Shown piece by piece: positions 1-7,905 of a stretch of 32,863 nucleotides of DNA. The DNA is taken from the NCBI GenBank assembly GCA_964609515.1, contig CAZSTZ010000046.1, forward strand, positions 1-32,863, given 5' to 3'. The DNA comes from CALKCV01 sp964609515 (GTDB lineage Bacteria > Cyanobacteriota > Cyanobacteriia > Cyanobacteriales > Microcoleaceae). Position numbers and translations under genes: made by a program. The number at the start of each line of letters is the position of its first letter. Position 1 is the first letter of the stretch. The notes under the pieces were generated by a model. It was given only the letters and a program-made list of their open reading frames with translations, searched no databases and was not told where the DNA came from.

Positions 1-1
1 G

Positions 2-733
2 ATAGCGGCAGCGATGTTGCCCTCGCCGAGCGCCAGAAAACGGATGTGGGAGCAATCTCCAGAAGCGCTTCTGCAAAGTCCTGGACTACTGCCATTGGCC
101 GTATTGTGCAAAACTGACAATGCTACTGGGTTGCTCTCGCAAGTTGCTGCGGAAGTAGCTAAAATAGAACTGCCCGAAGAACGAGAGGAAATTACCGGCT
201 CCACTCAACTTCTGGCAGGTTTACGATTTAACGCGGATTTAATTCGCAATATGTTCCGAGGAGGATTTATGCGAGAATCAGTTGTTTTTCAAGAGATTTT
301 TCAAGAAGGCCGAGTAGAGGGTCGAGTAGAAGGCCGACAAGAAGGTAAGCAGGAAGGAGAACTGGCGATTATTTATCGCCTACTTTCTCGCCGGCTCGGT
401 ACAGTAGCCCCAGAGTTGCAACAGCGTTTGTTGCGACTATCGATTCCCCTGTTGGAAGATTTGAGCGAGGCGTTGTTGGATTTTGAAGAACCTGGCGATT
501 TAATTGCTTGGTTGGATCGAGCAGAAAGCGACCGAATAGAAAACCAAAAGGAAGCGATCTTGGCGACGATTTATCGGCAACTTCCACGGCGGATCGGTAC
601 TCTGGCGCCCGAGTTACAGCAGCGTTTGTTGGAATTATCGGTTCCCCAGTTGGAGGATTTGACCGAGGCGTTGTTGGATTTTGAACAACCAAACGATTTA
701 ATCGCTTGGTTGGATCGACTTCAAGATAGTTAA
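2..733 (+). CDS. Rpn-family/DUF4351 protein, 5' end cut by window edge
   Basis: The frame is open to the first base of the window, so the gene very probably begins upstream and only its C-terminal part is seen; the first in-window ATG is at 14. The visible part resembles the cyanobacterial Rpn (PD-(D/E)XK, 'recombination-promoting nuclease/putative transposase') family: a segment near 'ALLQSPGLLPLAVL', then a charged EGRVEGRVEGRQEGKQEGE linker, then DUF4351. The DUF4351 unit ('LSRRLGTVAPELQQRLL ... LIAWLD') occurs twice, at about residues 123-168 and 187-235 counted from the ATG at 14, at protein and DNA level, which suggests an internal duplication. The catalytic nuclease core is not in the window. 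Function in the cell is unknown; family members are linked to DNA breakage and recombination. Confidence 0.75.
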   Translation: MAAAMLPSPSARKRMWEQSPEALLQSPGLLPLAVLCKTDNATGLLSQVAAEVAKIELPEEREEITGSTQLLAGLRFNADLIRNMFRGGFMRESVVFQEIFQEGRVEGRVEGRQEGKQEGELAIIYRLLSRRLGTVAPELQQRLLRLSIPLLEDLSEALLDFEEPGDLIAWLDRAESDRIENQKEAILATIYRQLPRRIGTLAPELQQRLLELSVPQLEDLTEALLDFEQPNDLIAWLDRLQDS

Positions 734-769
734 TTGATGAGTTGAAGAGAGCGATCGCCCCGTCATTAA

Positions 770-798
770 GAAACCCGGTTGGCAAAAAACCGGGTTTC
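770..798. repeat. Dispersed palindrome family 1, copy A
   Basis: An 11-bp perfect inverted repeat (GAAACCCGGTT / AACCGGGTTTC) with a short loop lies downstream of the Rpn gene. A half copy follows at 861-872. Related copies are at 6870, 21123, 29521 and 32650. It could act as a transcription terminator here, but it recurs in different contexts, which suits a mobile palindromic repeat better. Confidence 0.75.
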
Positions 799-882
799 AG
801 TATCAATACCTTCGCCTCTGTGCGTCTCCTCTTCTGGTGCGTCTGGTGTGTCCTACTAAAAACCGGGTTTCTGAGCTAATCG

Positions 883-2295
883 CTACTGCCCCCACCCCTC
901 CCAGGGACTAACTTCTAACACTCCCGCCGGCGTCATCACCACTCGGAACGAGACCAAGGTTTTTTCTTCCCCTTGGATGCCATCTACTAACTGCGGCAGG
1001 GGAGTTCCATCCAGATAATCTCTGGCCGCTTGGTTGACCGGTTCGTAAGCAGCGATCGCCCCATCCCCCTTAACCCTCACTCGATACACTAAATCTTCGT
1101 ACCACTGGGGAGTCTCTCGCCAATTTAGATCCAAGCGATTATATAATCCTCGGTTCAATTCTTCTAACTGCCCCACTTGGGAAATTTCCGTCGCTTCGGT
1201 TTGCGTCTCCTGGGACTCTAACGGAAACTCTCTTTGTTCGTGTCTCACCGGTTCGATGCTGGCGGCAGACACCGACCAAACTTTAACCGTCTCGTCGCCG
1301 CTGCCGCTGACTAATTTTTTCCCGTTGGGAGTAAATCCCACGGACCATACGGGTTTGCGATGACCGACGTAGGTTTCTAGGAGTTTTCCGCTGTTCGCCT
1401 GCCACATAAGAATCTGGCGATCGTAACTGCCGCTGGCAATAGTCTCGCCGTCGGGACTGAAGGCAACGCTATAAACTGCCCGGGAATGCCCCTCAAAAGT
1501 AGAAACGAGTTTGCCAGTCTCTACCTCCCAGAGTTTCACGGCGCGATCGCCCCCACCGCTGGCAATTTTATCGCCGTCGGGACTGAAGGCAACTGCCCAA
1601 GCTGCCCTTTTATGTGCCTTTACGGTCAGTTCCCAGCCGGTCTCCAGCTCCCAAATTTTGATACTGCCATTCCTGCTGCCGCTGGCAAGGTATTTGCCGT
1701 CGGGACTGACGGCCACGGATGCTACCGGTCCGGTATGCCTGAATTGGCCCGTTTGCTCTCCCGTCTTCGAGCTCCAAAGTTGAATAAGGCCGCTGTAAGT
1801 GCCGGCAACAATAGTTTCACCGTCGGGACTGAGGGCAACGGCCTTAACGTCGTCTGCAAAGGTATTAATAGTGTGGGTTAGGTTTCCCGTTTTTAAGTTC
1901 CAGACTTTGATACAGTCGTCCCAACTGCCGCTTACCAGAATTTCTCCGTCGTTGCTAATTGCTAGGGAGGCGATCGGATCTGGATGGGCCTCGATAGTGC
2001 GAGTTAACCCTCCCGTCGGCAGATGCCAAATTTCGATTTTGCCGTCGTAACTGCCGCTGGCGACCGTTTCCCCATCGGGGGCGATCGCTACCGTATAGAT
2101 CCAGCTAGAACGACCTAATAAGGTTTGACTTAGTTGACTTTCTTCTCCTAAGGTCTGTTGAGAAAAATCTGTGGAGGGATAGCGAGTTCTGTTCAAATAC
2201 ATCCCCCCAATTAATGCCGTTGCCGTTATCGTTACCGTGGCAGCAGTTACCGCGAAAGATGGGATTTTTTTTCCCATAGTTTTTTGAGCTTGCAT
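883..2295 (-). CDS. Membrane-anchored WD40 repeat protein
   Basis: The product is 470 aa. A hydrophobic segment at about residues 13-33 after a short basic N-terminus suggests a membrane anchor. Seven WD40 repeats follow (about 60-345), each with the pattern V-x-x-V-A-x-S-P-D-G ... S-G-S-x-D ... I-K-x-W, enough for one complete beta propeller. After an acidic, Gln/Glu-rich linker there is a C-terminal domain (about 375-470) with 'LVYRVRVKGDGAIAAYEP' and 'TPLPQLVDG', a module I associate with cyanobacterial proteins, with a TonB-C-like look. WD40 propellers are protein-interaction scaffolds; no partner can be named. It lies 76 bp downstream of the ferric-reductase-like gene on the same strand, separated by a strong palindrome, so co-transcription is possible but may be attenuated. 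An alternative start is Met7. Confidence 0.85.
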   Translation of the reverse strand: MQAQKTMGKKIPSFAVTAATVTITATALIGGMYLNRTRYPSTDFSQQTLGEESQLSQTLLGRSSWIYTVAIAPDGETVASGSYDGKIEIWHLPTGGLTRTIEAHPDPIASLAISNDGEILVSGSWDDCIKVWNLKTGNLTHTINTFADDVKAVALSPDGETIVAGTYSGLIQLWSSKTGEQTGQFRHTGPVASVAVSPDGKYLASGSRNGSIKIWELETGWELTVKAHKRAAWAVAFSPDGDKIASGGGDRAVKLWEVETGKLVSTFEGHSRAVYSVAFSPDGETIASGSYDRQILMWQANSGKLLETYVGHRKPVWSVGFTPNGKKLVSGSGDETVKVWSVSAASIEPVRHEQREFPLESQETQTEATEISQVGQLEELNRGLYNRLDLNWRETPQWYEDLVYRVRVKGDGAIAAYEPVNQAARDYLDGTPLPQLVDGIQGEEKTLVSFRVVMTPAGVLEVSPWEGWGQ

Positions 2296-2321
2296 AGTTT
2301 TTGACTCCTAATTTTTATGAC

Positions 2322-2379
2322 GTTCGTAGTAATCGCTTTAGCGATTCCAATAAAAATCGCTAAAGCGATTACTACGAAC
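2322..2379. repeat. Perfect 25-bp inverted repeat (palindrome family 2)
   Basis: The arms 2322-2346 and 2355-2379 are exact reverse complements over 25 bp with an 8-bp loop. Each arm holds GTAGTAATCGCTTTAGCGAT. The right arm runs over the stop codon of the ferric-reductase-like gene (2372-2374). The core resembles the GTAGTAACGACTTTAGTCGT units at 21424-21490. It can form a strong hairpin between the two minus-strand genes, so it may act as terminator or attenuator as well as being a dispersed repeat. Confidence 0.85.
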
Positions 2380-2887
2380 TTTTTAATTCAATCCATTTTC
2401 TTACTACAAATAAAACGCTAATTGCTGTCATCCCAATAATGCCAATAGGAGTTAAATAACTCCAATGACCGAACATTTTATCGGCAACGTGCCAGGTTAA
2501 TAAAAACATCGCCACATAAGTTAATTGATGCAACTTTTTCCAATTTTTATTTAATTTTTTTACGCTCCAATCGTTAGAAGTTACTGTCAGCACAGTAAAA
2601 ATAGCCATCAACAAAATGCCTTGTAAATAAATTACATAAGTTTGAATATCCCCAACATCGGGATGGTGTTTTACGAAAATTAAAAGAGCGTGACCGAGGG
2701 CGGGAAAAAAAGCGATTATGCCAATGATGCGGCGATTTTTTAATAACATTTTGGGAATGCCGCTTTTTTTAGTTTCGGGAAAAACAACCCTCATAATAGT
2801 TGGCAGCAGCGTGAGGATATAGAGAATTAACGAAACTAAGCCTAAAACGTTGGCTAGGGGCGCTGTATTAAAAGTCATGGTTTCCAT
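2372..2887 (-). CDS. Ferric-reductase-like transmembrane protein
   Basis: A small polytopic membrane protein (171 aa from the Met used here; an upstream ATG at 2908 would add seven residues and another Met lies at 2878). Five to six hydrophobic helices are visible, with histidines placed as haem-ligand candidates in 'ALGHALLIFVKHH' and in 'LHQLTYVAMFLLTWHV'. This matches the ferric-reductase-like transmembrane domain group (FRD/MsrQ/YedZ type), which carries b haem and moves electrons across the membrane. There is no FAD/NAD-binding domain, so any reductase activity would need a partner. It shares a 66-bp or slightly longer divergent intergenic region with the gene at 2975. The WD40 gene lies downstream on the same strand. 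Confidence 0.7.
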   Translation of the reverse strand: METMTFNTAPLANVLGLVSLILYILTLLPTIMRVVFPETKKSGIPKMLLKNRRIIGIIAFFPALGHALLIFVKHHPDVGDIQTYVIYLQGILLMAIFTVLTVTSNDWSVKKLNKNWKKLHQLTYVAMFLLTWHVADKMFGHWSYLTPIGIIGMTAISVLFVVRKWIELKSS

Positions 2888-2974
2888 TGTTTTCTGAAAA
2901 ATCAACAATTAGTTATTGACAAAAATTGCTTCTGGGAATAGAATAGATTTCGTAGTTAATGCGGTGAAATAACG

Positions 2975-3727
2975 ATGGAAGAACAAGAGCGATCGCCAGA
3001 TGAATTTGGTCGAGAATATATCGGCAGTTTGTTAGAAGCGGTGGGTATGGTGCGAGTGCGGATGCAAGTGCCAGTAGATAATAGAGAGATTCCCTTCTGG
3101 TCCTTGCCCGGAGATATTCCCCCTTCGGTTTACGAGTATCTGGGGCTGTTGGGCAAAATGCTTTCTTTTCCCAATCGCGGTTTGCTGGTAAGGGCATTTT
3201 GGTGTTCTCCAGATCCCGACGAGGTTTTTTTAGGTTGTGAGGGAGAAATAATCTCGCTAATGACGCGATCGCCCTTTCGAGAAATACTCGGTAACGAAGA
3301 CACTCTCGAAGAGGAGCAACTCCCGTTTTTGTGGATTATAGCTCACGAAGTCACCGACGACTTTATAGAAGGGTTTGGAGCAACACCCAAACTACCGACT
3401 TGGGGCGAGGGAGTGTATTTTTTCCCACCAGCTTATCGGACGGGAGTCGTTGCCTTGGACCGCTTGCCAGCAACTCGGGAAACTCTCTGGTTGAGATTGT
3501 TGGGCAAGGAGGAAACCCAACAACCGGCCCTGGCAGAATTAAAAGCAATGCCTCCAGAAAGCGGCAAGTTAGCGATCGAAGATTTAAGCTTAATACGGTT
3601 TGGCAACATCGATAAACCAGTAGAACGAGCGATCGCCTCCTTACAACAACTACCTCTAGTAGAAGCATTGCGGTTGCTTATCCGTCTCGAACGGGAAGAA
3701 TTGTTAGCTAGATTTGGGGAAACTTAA
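2975..3727 (+). CDS. Uncharacterised cyanobacterial protein, Rpn-like C-terminal features
   Basis: A 250-aa soluble, acidic protein without signal peptide or membrane segments. I do not recognise a named domain. A stretch 'ETLWLRLLGKEETQQPALAEL' (about residues 169-189) resembles a segment common in cyanobacterial Rpn/PD-(D/E)XK-type proteins, and a C-terminal helical region (about 215-248) recalls the end of that group; this is inference only. The ORF is long, has normal HIP1-containing cyanobacterial codon use and starts 66 bp from the divergent ferric-reductase-like gene, all supporting a real gene. It converges on the haloperoxidase gene. Confidence 0.65.
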   Translation: MEEQERSPDEFGREYIGSLLEAVGMVRVRMQVPVDNREIPFWSLPGDIPPSVYEYLGLLGKMLSFPNRGLLVRAFWCSPDPDEVFLGCEGEIISLMTRSPFREILGNEDTLEEEQLPFLWIIAHEVTDDFIEGFGATPKLPTWGEGVYFFPPAYRTGVVALDRLPATRETLWLRLLGKEETQQPALAELKAMPPESGKLAIEDLSLIRFGNIDKPVERAIASLQQLPLVEALRLLIRLEREELLARFGET

Positions 3728-3746
3728 ACTACGATCCCCCGCGCAT

Positions 3747-3803
3747 CCCCCTTCAAAAGGGGGACTTTGAGTTGTGCTTTGGCTCCCCCCTTTTTAAGGG
3801 GGG
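3747..3803. terminator. Two G/C-tract hairpins between convergent genes
   Basis: Two stem-loops lie between the ends of the 2975 gene and the haloperoxidase gene: CCCCCTT...AAGGGGG at 3747-3763 and CCCCCCTT...AAGGGGGG at 3785-3803. The 139-bp region holds no gene. The hairpins suit a bidirectional terminator, but C-tract/G-tract palindromes of this kind are also dispersed repeats in cyanobacteria. Confidence 0.5.
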
Positions 3804-3866
3804 CGGGGGGGGATCGCCCCATAGCATTCGCGGTACAAAAGACACGCTGCCTGTTGCTTTACACCA

Positions 3867-5609
3867 TTACCCATTACCCCCATTAATAAAGGACTGCGCC
3901 TCCTCCCAAACCTCTGCGCCCACTTCGCGACCCAAAGTGCGACCGTTGAGGTCGCCCTCGGTAAAGTGGATGCCGCCGTACAAGCGGGAAATGCCCGACT
4001 CGTTCGCCGCATCGCTAAAAGTCGGCCAGAACAAAGTCACCTCTTCGGTGGGAGTGACTCCGGGCTCGAAAATCGAACTGCCGGGCTCCGCCGTAAAGGA
4101 ACCCCCAAACTCGTCGCTACCCGTCGCCCGTTGCAGAATTTCCGCCGCCGCCGCGCTAAAAGTGCTGTGACCGGAAACGTATTCGGCAAAAGGCGGCGTC
4201 GGATCGTTAATCCTTTGATAGGGTTGCCACTCGCTGCCGTCGATTAACTGGGTACCTTCTCCCGGACCGCCCCAGGCAAAGACCTCTTGACCGTCGAACA
4301 GTTCGCGGACCGCCGTTACCGGACGAACGTAATCGTAAAATCGCTTCGCCTCCCAAGCAGCAATGCCGGCATCGAAGACGGCGTTACCCAAGGGGAAGAA
4401 CATCTTAATATCCTCGTCCAAACTGTTAGCATCCCGTTCCGAGACAAACTGCCCAAAAGTCATCCAGGTGCCCGGCGGGAAAGAAGTACCCGCGCCATCT
4501 TCCCAAGCTTCGGCGATAATTTTCTGCTCGTCGGTGAGGTTAGCGCTAATATTTAGGAGCTCCCCGACTCGCTGTTGGAATAAAGCCGTATCTGTTGGTA
4601 CGGGGGCGGGGGGTCGGAATTGGTCCCCAGATTCCAACGCAAAGGGGATTACTTGCCCCCACTGGGGCGTTAGGAATTTTTGCACGGTGCCGTTAGGATC
4701 GTCTAGGGGCACTCGTAAGGGTTGCCAGCGGTTGAAATCTACGACTTCATCGGGACTGTTGACCGGTTGGTAGTCCGTCGCGTCCTCGTATCCGTTTAAC
4801 TGGTTGCTGCCGTCGTTGCGCCGGAAGTTTAGCAAGGCATCCGCCGAGACGGTGCCGATGCCTTCGGGGGTGTCGGTGTCCGTAGATGCCAGACTCGGAT
4901 CGTATCCCAACTCCAGCATGACTCGGTTAAAGATTTCGATTTGGTCTGGGAACAAATCTACTAAAGTACGATAGGCGGCATAGCTCATAGCCTCGCTTTT
5001 GTTCAGGGTAGTGTTTTCTGCCAGGGGTCGCTGCAAGCTGTCTCCCAGTTGGGTGCCAATGGCCTCGGGGTCGTAGGCGGCCCAAGCATCGAACATGGCT
5101 GTATGTACCATGCCGTAAGCGCGAGAGGCAATGGTGGGACCGGGGCTGGTGTTGCGCACCGCTTGTTGGGCGGCTTCGTCCCAGATAGGCACGACTCGGG
5201 AGTATATCTCCCTACCTTCGGATCGGCCGTATCTGAGGTAGTGTTCTAAACAGCTAGTAATTTCTCCCGTGAGAGCGTCGATAGCATCCGCAACTCCTGG
5301 ATTATTTTGTAGATAAAACTCTTCGTCAAATGTGGCGCTCGGATCTCGACCTTCTACTTGACCGAAGTTGAGATAATGTTCCGCTCCCGACGCGAAGGCT
5401 CCGCTTTCTACTGCGGCGGCGATATCGGGATTGTTATCTAAATAGTAGTTTTCGTTAAATAAAGGGTTGGGACTATATCCTTGAGATTGTCCTACTTGGA
5501 GGTAGTGGTCGATCGCCGAGACGAAAGTTCCGTTTTGAATCGCTGTAGCAGCATCGGGGTGTTGGTTTAAATAATAGGCTTCGTCAAATAGAGACTCCAG
5601 ATTAAGCAT
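3867..5609 (-). CDS. Vanadium-dependent haloperoxidase with N-terminal repeats
   Basis: The product is 580 aa and belongs to the PAP2/vanadium haloperoxidase superfamily. Against the fungal vanadium chloroperoxidase ligand set (K353, R360, S402-G403-H404, R490, H496) the sequence has K422, R429, S479-G480-H481, R542 and H548, with the same spacings inside each motif (7, 3 consecutive, 6). The vanadate pocket therefore looks complete; H548 would bind vanadium and H481 would be the acid-base residue. Residues 1-130 hold three repeats of about 43 residues ('DEAYYLNQHPDAATAI ... HYLQVGQSQG'), a module seen in cyanobacterial secreted or surface proteins. No classical signal peptide is evident. Such enzymes oxidise halides with H2O2 to halogenate organics or make hypohalous acid; the halide preference cannot be read here. 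It appears monocistronic. Confidence 0.9.
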   Translation of the reverse strand: MLNLESLFDEAYYLNQHPDAATAIQNGTFVSAIDHYLQVGQSQGYSPNPLFNENYYLDNNPDIAAAVESGAFASGAEHYLNFGQVEGRDPSATFDEEFYLQNNPGVADAIDALTGEITSCLEHYLRYGRSEGREIYSRVVPIWDEAAQQAVRNTSPGPTIASRAYGMVHTAMFDAWAAYDPEAIGTQLGDSLQRPLAENTTLNKSEAMSYAAYRTLVDLFPDQIEIFNRVMLELGYDPSLASTDTDTPEGIGTVSADALLNFRRNDGSNQLNGYEDATDYQPVNSPDEVVDFNRWQPLRVPLDDPNGTVQKFLTPQWGQVIPFALESGDQFRPPAPVPTDTALFQQRVGELLNISANLTDEQKIIAEAWEDGAGTSFPPGTWMTFGQFVSERDANSLDEDIKMFFPLGNAVFDAGIAAWEAKRFYDYVRPVTAVRELFDGQEVFAWGGPGEGTQLIDGSEWQPYQRINDPTPPFAEYVSGHSTFSAAAAEILQRATGSDEFGGSFTAEPGSSIFEPGVTPTEEVTLFWPTFSDAANESGISRLYGGIHFTEGDLNGRTLGREVGAEVWEEAQSFINGGNG

Positions 5610-6023
5610 CCTGTTAAAGTGGTAAGTTGTTCGCGGTTAATTGCAAATTCTTTTATAGCATAGCCAAAAGTTTTACTGCAATATCTTTTAATTACCCACA
5701 GTTCTAGTCTGCCTCACTTTTATCTACCCCTGCAAGATCGGTTTGGGATCGATTTGGGATCGGTTTTAATTCGGTGAATTCCGTAGGATTTACTAGCCAA
5801 ATTAATTACGCTTGCAGTAGCTAGAATTTACAAAATCTTCATAAACGATCGGACTTAAGAATAGATAATCGAGTTCCCACTTTTTTTTAAAAAATAATTT
5901 ATACAATCCCAGGGGACCAGCGTTCAAAAAGTAGGCAATGCCGCCTTTTGGCAAAACTGGCCCCCAAGGTGCGCGATCGCGCACCTTACGAAGAGATTCT
6001 ATATAGGTTTGCAGCCATTCTAC
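5610..6023. other. 414-bp intergenic region upstream of haloperoxidase
   Basis: No convincing gene is seen. It should carry the haloperoxidase promoter (minus strand). A short near-direct repeat with GATCGGTTTGGGATCG lies near 5738-5765. A perfect 22-bp palindrome with a HIP1 core spans 5966-5987. A 60-codon minus-strand ORF (5802-5984) has no family resemblance and no clear ribosome binding site. Confidence 0.6.
5966..5987. repeat. 22-bp perfect palindrome with HIP1 core
   Basis: The sequence AAGGTGCGCGA and its exact reverse complement abut around the GATC centre, enclosing GCGATCGC. A half-site resembling it (TAAGGTGCGCA) occurs near the right end of the window, about 32800. It is either a HIP1-containing dispersed repeat or a symmetric binding site. 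Confidence 0.6.
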
Positions 6024-6722
6024 CTAGACATAGTTGATGCTAATAGAACTGCCGTCGGGAAGAGCGATGACTGGTGGCACTCCGCTGAGGTCTACCTCGA
6101 CTAAACCGAACATACTCGGATCGGTACCGACGGCACCATCGCTAATGGGAAGATTTGCCTCCGTCGCTACCCTTGAGGGAAGTAATAGTTCGTCTTGTCC
6201 CAATTGAAAATCGGTAATGACGTGCTGACCTGGAGTAGTATTATTGTCGTCGCAACCGGATTTAATTATAAAGGTATCCTCTCCCAGACCGCCGGTGAAG
6301 GTGTCGTTACCAAAACCGCCGATGAGAGTATCGTTGCCGTTATCTCCGCTTAAAAAATCGTTGTCGGTTGGATCGACTCGGTTCGGATCGGTGTCGGCGA
6401 AAAAACCGCGAAAGCGACGGGGACGCCCGCCGCCGGATATTAGGTCGTTTCCGTCTCCGCCGGTTAATACATCGTCTCCCACGCGACCTTCGATGCGATC
6501 GCCTCCAGGAGTGCCGATGAGATTGTCGTTATTCTCGGTCCCTTCTATGGAGGTGAGGTTCATCAATTCCTCTGGAGTTAACAAACCTCCTAAGCGTCCG
6601 CCGTCGCGAAAACCGCCGTCGCGAAAACCGCCCCCAAAAAAACCGCCGCCGGGAAAACCGCCGCCGCGATTGCCAAAACGCGGTCCTCCGTTATTGGGGT
6701 CAAAGCTAAAACCTGAAAACAT
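6024..6722 (-). CDS. RTX-type Ca2+-binding repeat protein, Gly-rich N-terminus
   Basis: The product is 232 aa. The N-terminal 55 residues are a Gly/Phe/Arg-rich low-complexity stretch. Haemolysin-type nonapeptide repeats follow ('GDDVLTGGDGNDLISGG' and 'GNDTLIGGFGNDTFTGG', about residues 86-96 and 129-146), the signature of Ca2+-binding parallel beta rolls. The C-terminal 80 residues ('FIIKSGCDD ... VITDFQLGQDEL ... SISINYV') match the end of the 7000-7905 gene, so the two are paralogs. RTX proteins of this kind are usually exported by type I secretion using C-terminal signals; no secretion genes are in the window. The start is supported by a strong AGGAGG ribosome site just upstream. No catalytic domain is present. 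Confidence 0.85.
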   Translation of the reverse strand: MFSGFSFDPNNGGPRFGNRGGGFPGGGFFGGGFRDGGFRDGGRLGGLLTPEELMNLTSIEGTENNDNLIGTPGGDRIEGRVGDDVLTGGDGNDLISGGGRPRRFRGFFADTDPNRVDPTDNDFLSGDNGNDTLIGGFGNDTFTGGLGEDTFIIKSGCDDNNTTPGQHVITDFQLGQDELLLPSRVATEANLPISDGAVGTDPSMFGLVEVDLSGVPPVIALPDGSSISINYV

Positions 6723-6746
6723 ATTAATTCCCTCCTAAGTTACTCG

Positions 6747-6824
6747 CTTAAGTTCTTCACGCTTTTTACTAACTTAAGTTATTTTTAGTGAAATGTCAAG
6801 GGTTTTGGGAAAAAATTTTTTTGG
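6747..6824 (-). promoter_or_regulatory. Conserved upstream element of RTX gene 1
   Basis: About 78 bp just upstream of the 6024-6722 gene closely match the region upstream of its paralog (7932-8006): TTACTAACTTAAGT, then AGTGAAATGT, an A/G tract and a run of A then T. The intervening gene is different in its N-terminal part, so the matching upstream DNA suggests a shared promoter or leader kept after duplication. Confidence 0.45.
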
Positions 6825-6869
6825 CCGCTGACTGGCGATCGCCAATGCCCGCCCGAGAGAGCAAGTCAA

Positions 6870-6901
6870 GAAACCCGGTAATTTCGGCAAAACCGGGTTT
6901 C
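6870..6901. repeat. Dispersed palindrome family 1, copy B
   Basis: Inverted arms GAAACCCGGT (6870-6879) and ACCGGGTTTC (6892-6901) flank the loop AATTTCGGCAAA. The copy at 21123-21154 is the same across arms, loop and right flank except that one C:G pair of the stem is T:A. Confidence 0.8.
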
Positions 6902-6999
6902 TGAGATACCCGGGTAAAAGAGAAAAAGCGTAACGGCAGACGCGGCGAAATTACTCTCTCGGACAAATCGGCCCCACCGTCACGCAGCAGACAACACTA

Positions 7000-7905
7000 T
7001 TAAACGTAATTAATAGTCACGGAATTGCCGTCATCAAAGACGATGGCCCCAGGCCGCCCGCTCAGGTCCACCTTGACAGGACCAAAAGCACTTGGGTCGG
7101 GGTTCAAACCAACCCGAGCTGCCAACTCACCGGGTAAAGATAGTTGGTCGATGCCCACTTCAAAATCAGTAATAACATCGTTACCGCCAAAAGGCTGAAT
7201 AATAAAGGCATCCTGACCCTGGCCGCCGGTCATGGTATCGTTGCCGAGACCGCCGACAAAGGTATCGTTGCCGCCATCGCCATTTAAAATATCGTTACCG
7301 AAACCGCGACCGCCTAACAACAAATCGTTGCCTTCTAAACCCGTTAAGATGTCGTCGCCGCCGCTACCGCCGATGGCATCGTTGCCGGCAGTTCCTACCA
7401 GATTATCGCTCTCCGCAGTGCCCTCGATGCGGTTGAGACTGTCGAACTCTTCGGGGGAGGGGAAAGGTATGACATCCCAATTAGGTTCTCCAGGAGGCCC
7501 TGGAGGTTGGAGAATTTGTTCGTCTCCCGTTGGCCCTGGGAATGGCGGTTGCCCCCCATCAGCAGGAGAAAAGGGAGGAGGAAAGGGAGGAGGAAAAGGT
7601 GGAGGCCCTTGCTGTCCGTCCGCAAACTCTGGAGGAGGGGGAGGAGGAAATAGGGGCGCGAGGGGTGGCTCTTGTCCACCGAGAGCCGGCGAAGGTGGTG
7701 GCAGTTCCCCGTCGGCAAAAGGAGGGACTAGCGGTTGAGGTGGGAATGGAGGAGGAAAGGGAGCTGGTTCCCCATTAGGTAAGGTTGGCGGTGGGAATGG
7801 TGGTTCTTCGCCGTTGGCAAAGGGGGGCGGCCCGCCGTTGGGTGTAAAATTGGGGCCTGGAAATTGGCTAGCTTCTAGGTTAGAGACGTTGTTGGATTCG
7901 TCCAT
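7000..7905 (-). CDS. RTX-type Ca2+-binding repeat protein, Pro-rich N-terminus
   Basis: The product is 301 aa. Residues 15-150 are a Pro/Gly/Phe-rich low-complexity region with repeated 'FPPPFPP' and 'FADGE' motifs. RTX-like nonapeptides follow at about residues 170-232 ('GGSGGDDILTGLEGNDLLLGG', then 'GGNDTFVGGLGNDTMTGG'). The C-terminus ('VITDFEVGIDQLSLPGEL ... SVTINYV') is homologous to that of the 6024-6722 gene, whereas the N-terminal halves are unrelated low-complexity sequence. Likely an exported Ca2+-binding protein; no enzyme domain is seen. The genes are 277 bp apart on the same strand, and each has its own copy of a conserved upstream element, so independent transcription is likely. 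Confidence 0.85.
   Translation of the reverse strand: MDESNNVSNLEASQFPGPNFTPNGGPPPFANGEEPPFPPPTLPNGEPAPFPPPFPPQPLVPPFADGELPPPSPALGGQEPPLAPLFPPPPPPEFADGQQGPPPFPPPFPPPFSPADGGQPPFPGPTGDEQILQPPGPPGEPNWDVIPFPSPEEFDSLNRIEGTAESDNLVGTAGNDAIGGSGGDDILTGLEGNDLLLGGRGFGNDILNGDGGNDTFVGGLGNDTMTGGQGQDAFIIQPFGGNDVITDFEVGIDQLSLPGELAARVGLNPDPSAFGPVKVDLSGRPGAIVFDDGNSVTINYV

Noticed and set aside
5802..5984. 60-codon minus-strand ORF upstream of the haloperoxidase
   Set aside because: No family resemblance, no clear ribosome site, and its start lies in a palindrome; probably chance.
6244..6738. 164-codon plus-strand ORF opposite RTX gene 1
   Set aside because: Pro/Lys-rich shadow of the Gly-rich coding sequence.
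7232..7738. 168-codon plus-strand ORF opposite the RTX gene
   Set aside because: Mirror image of the Pro/Gly-rich repeats on the other strand; codon bias and RTX motifs support the minus strand.
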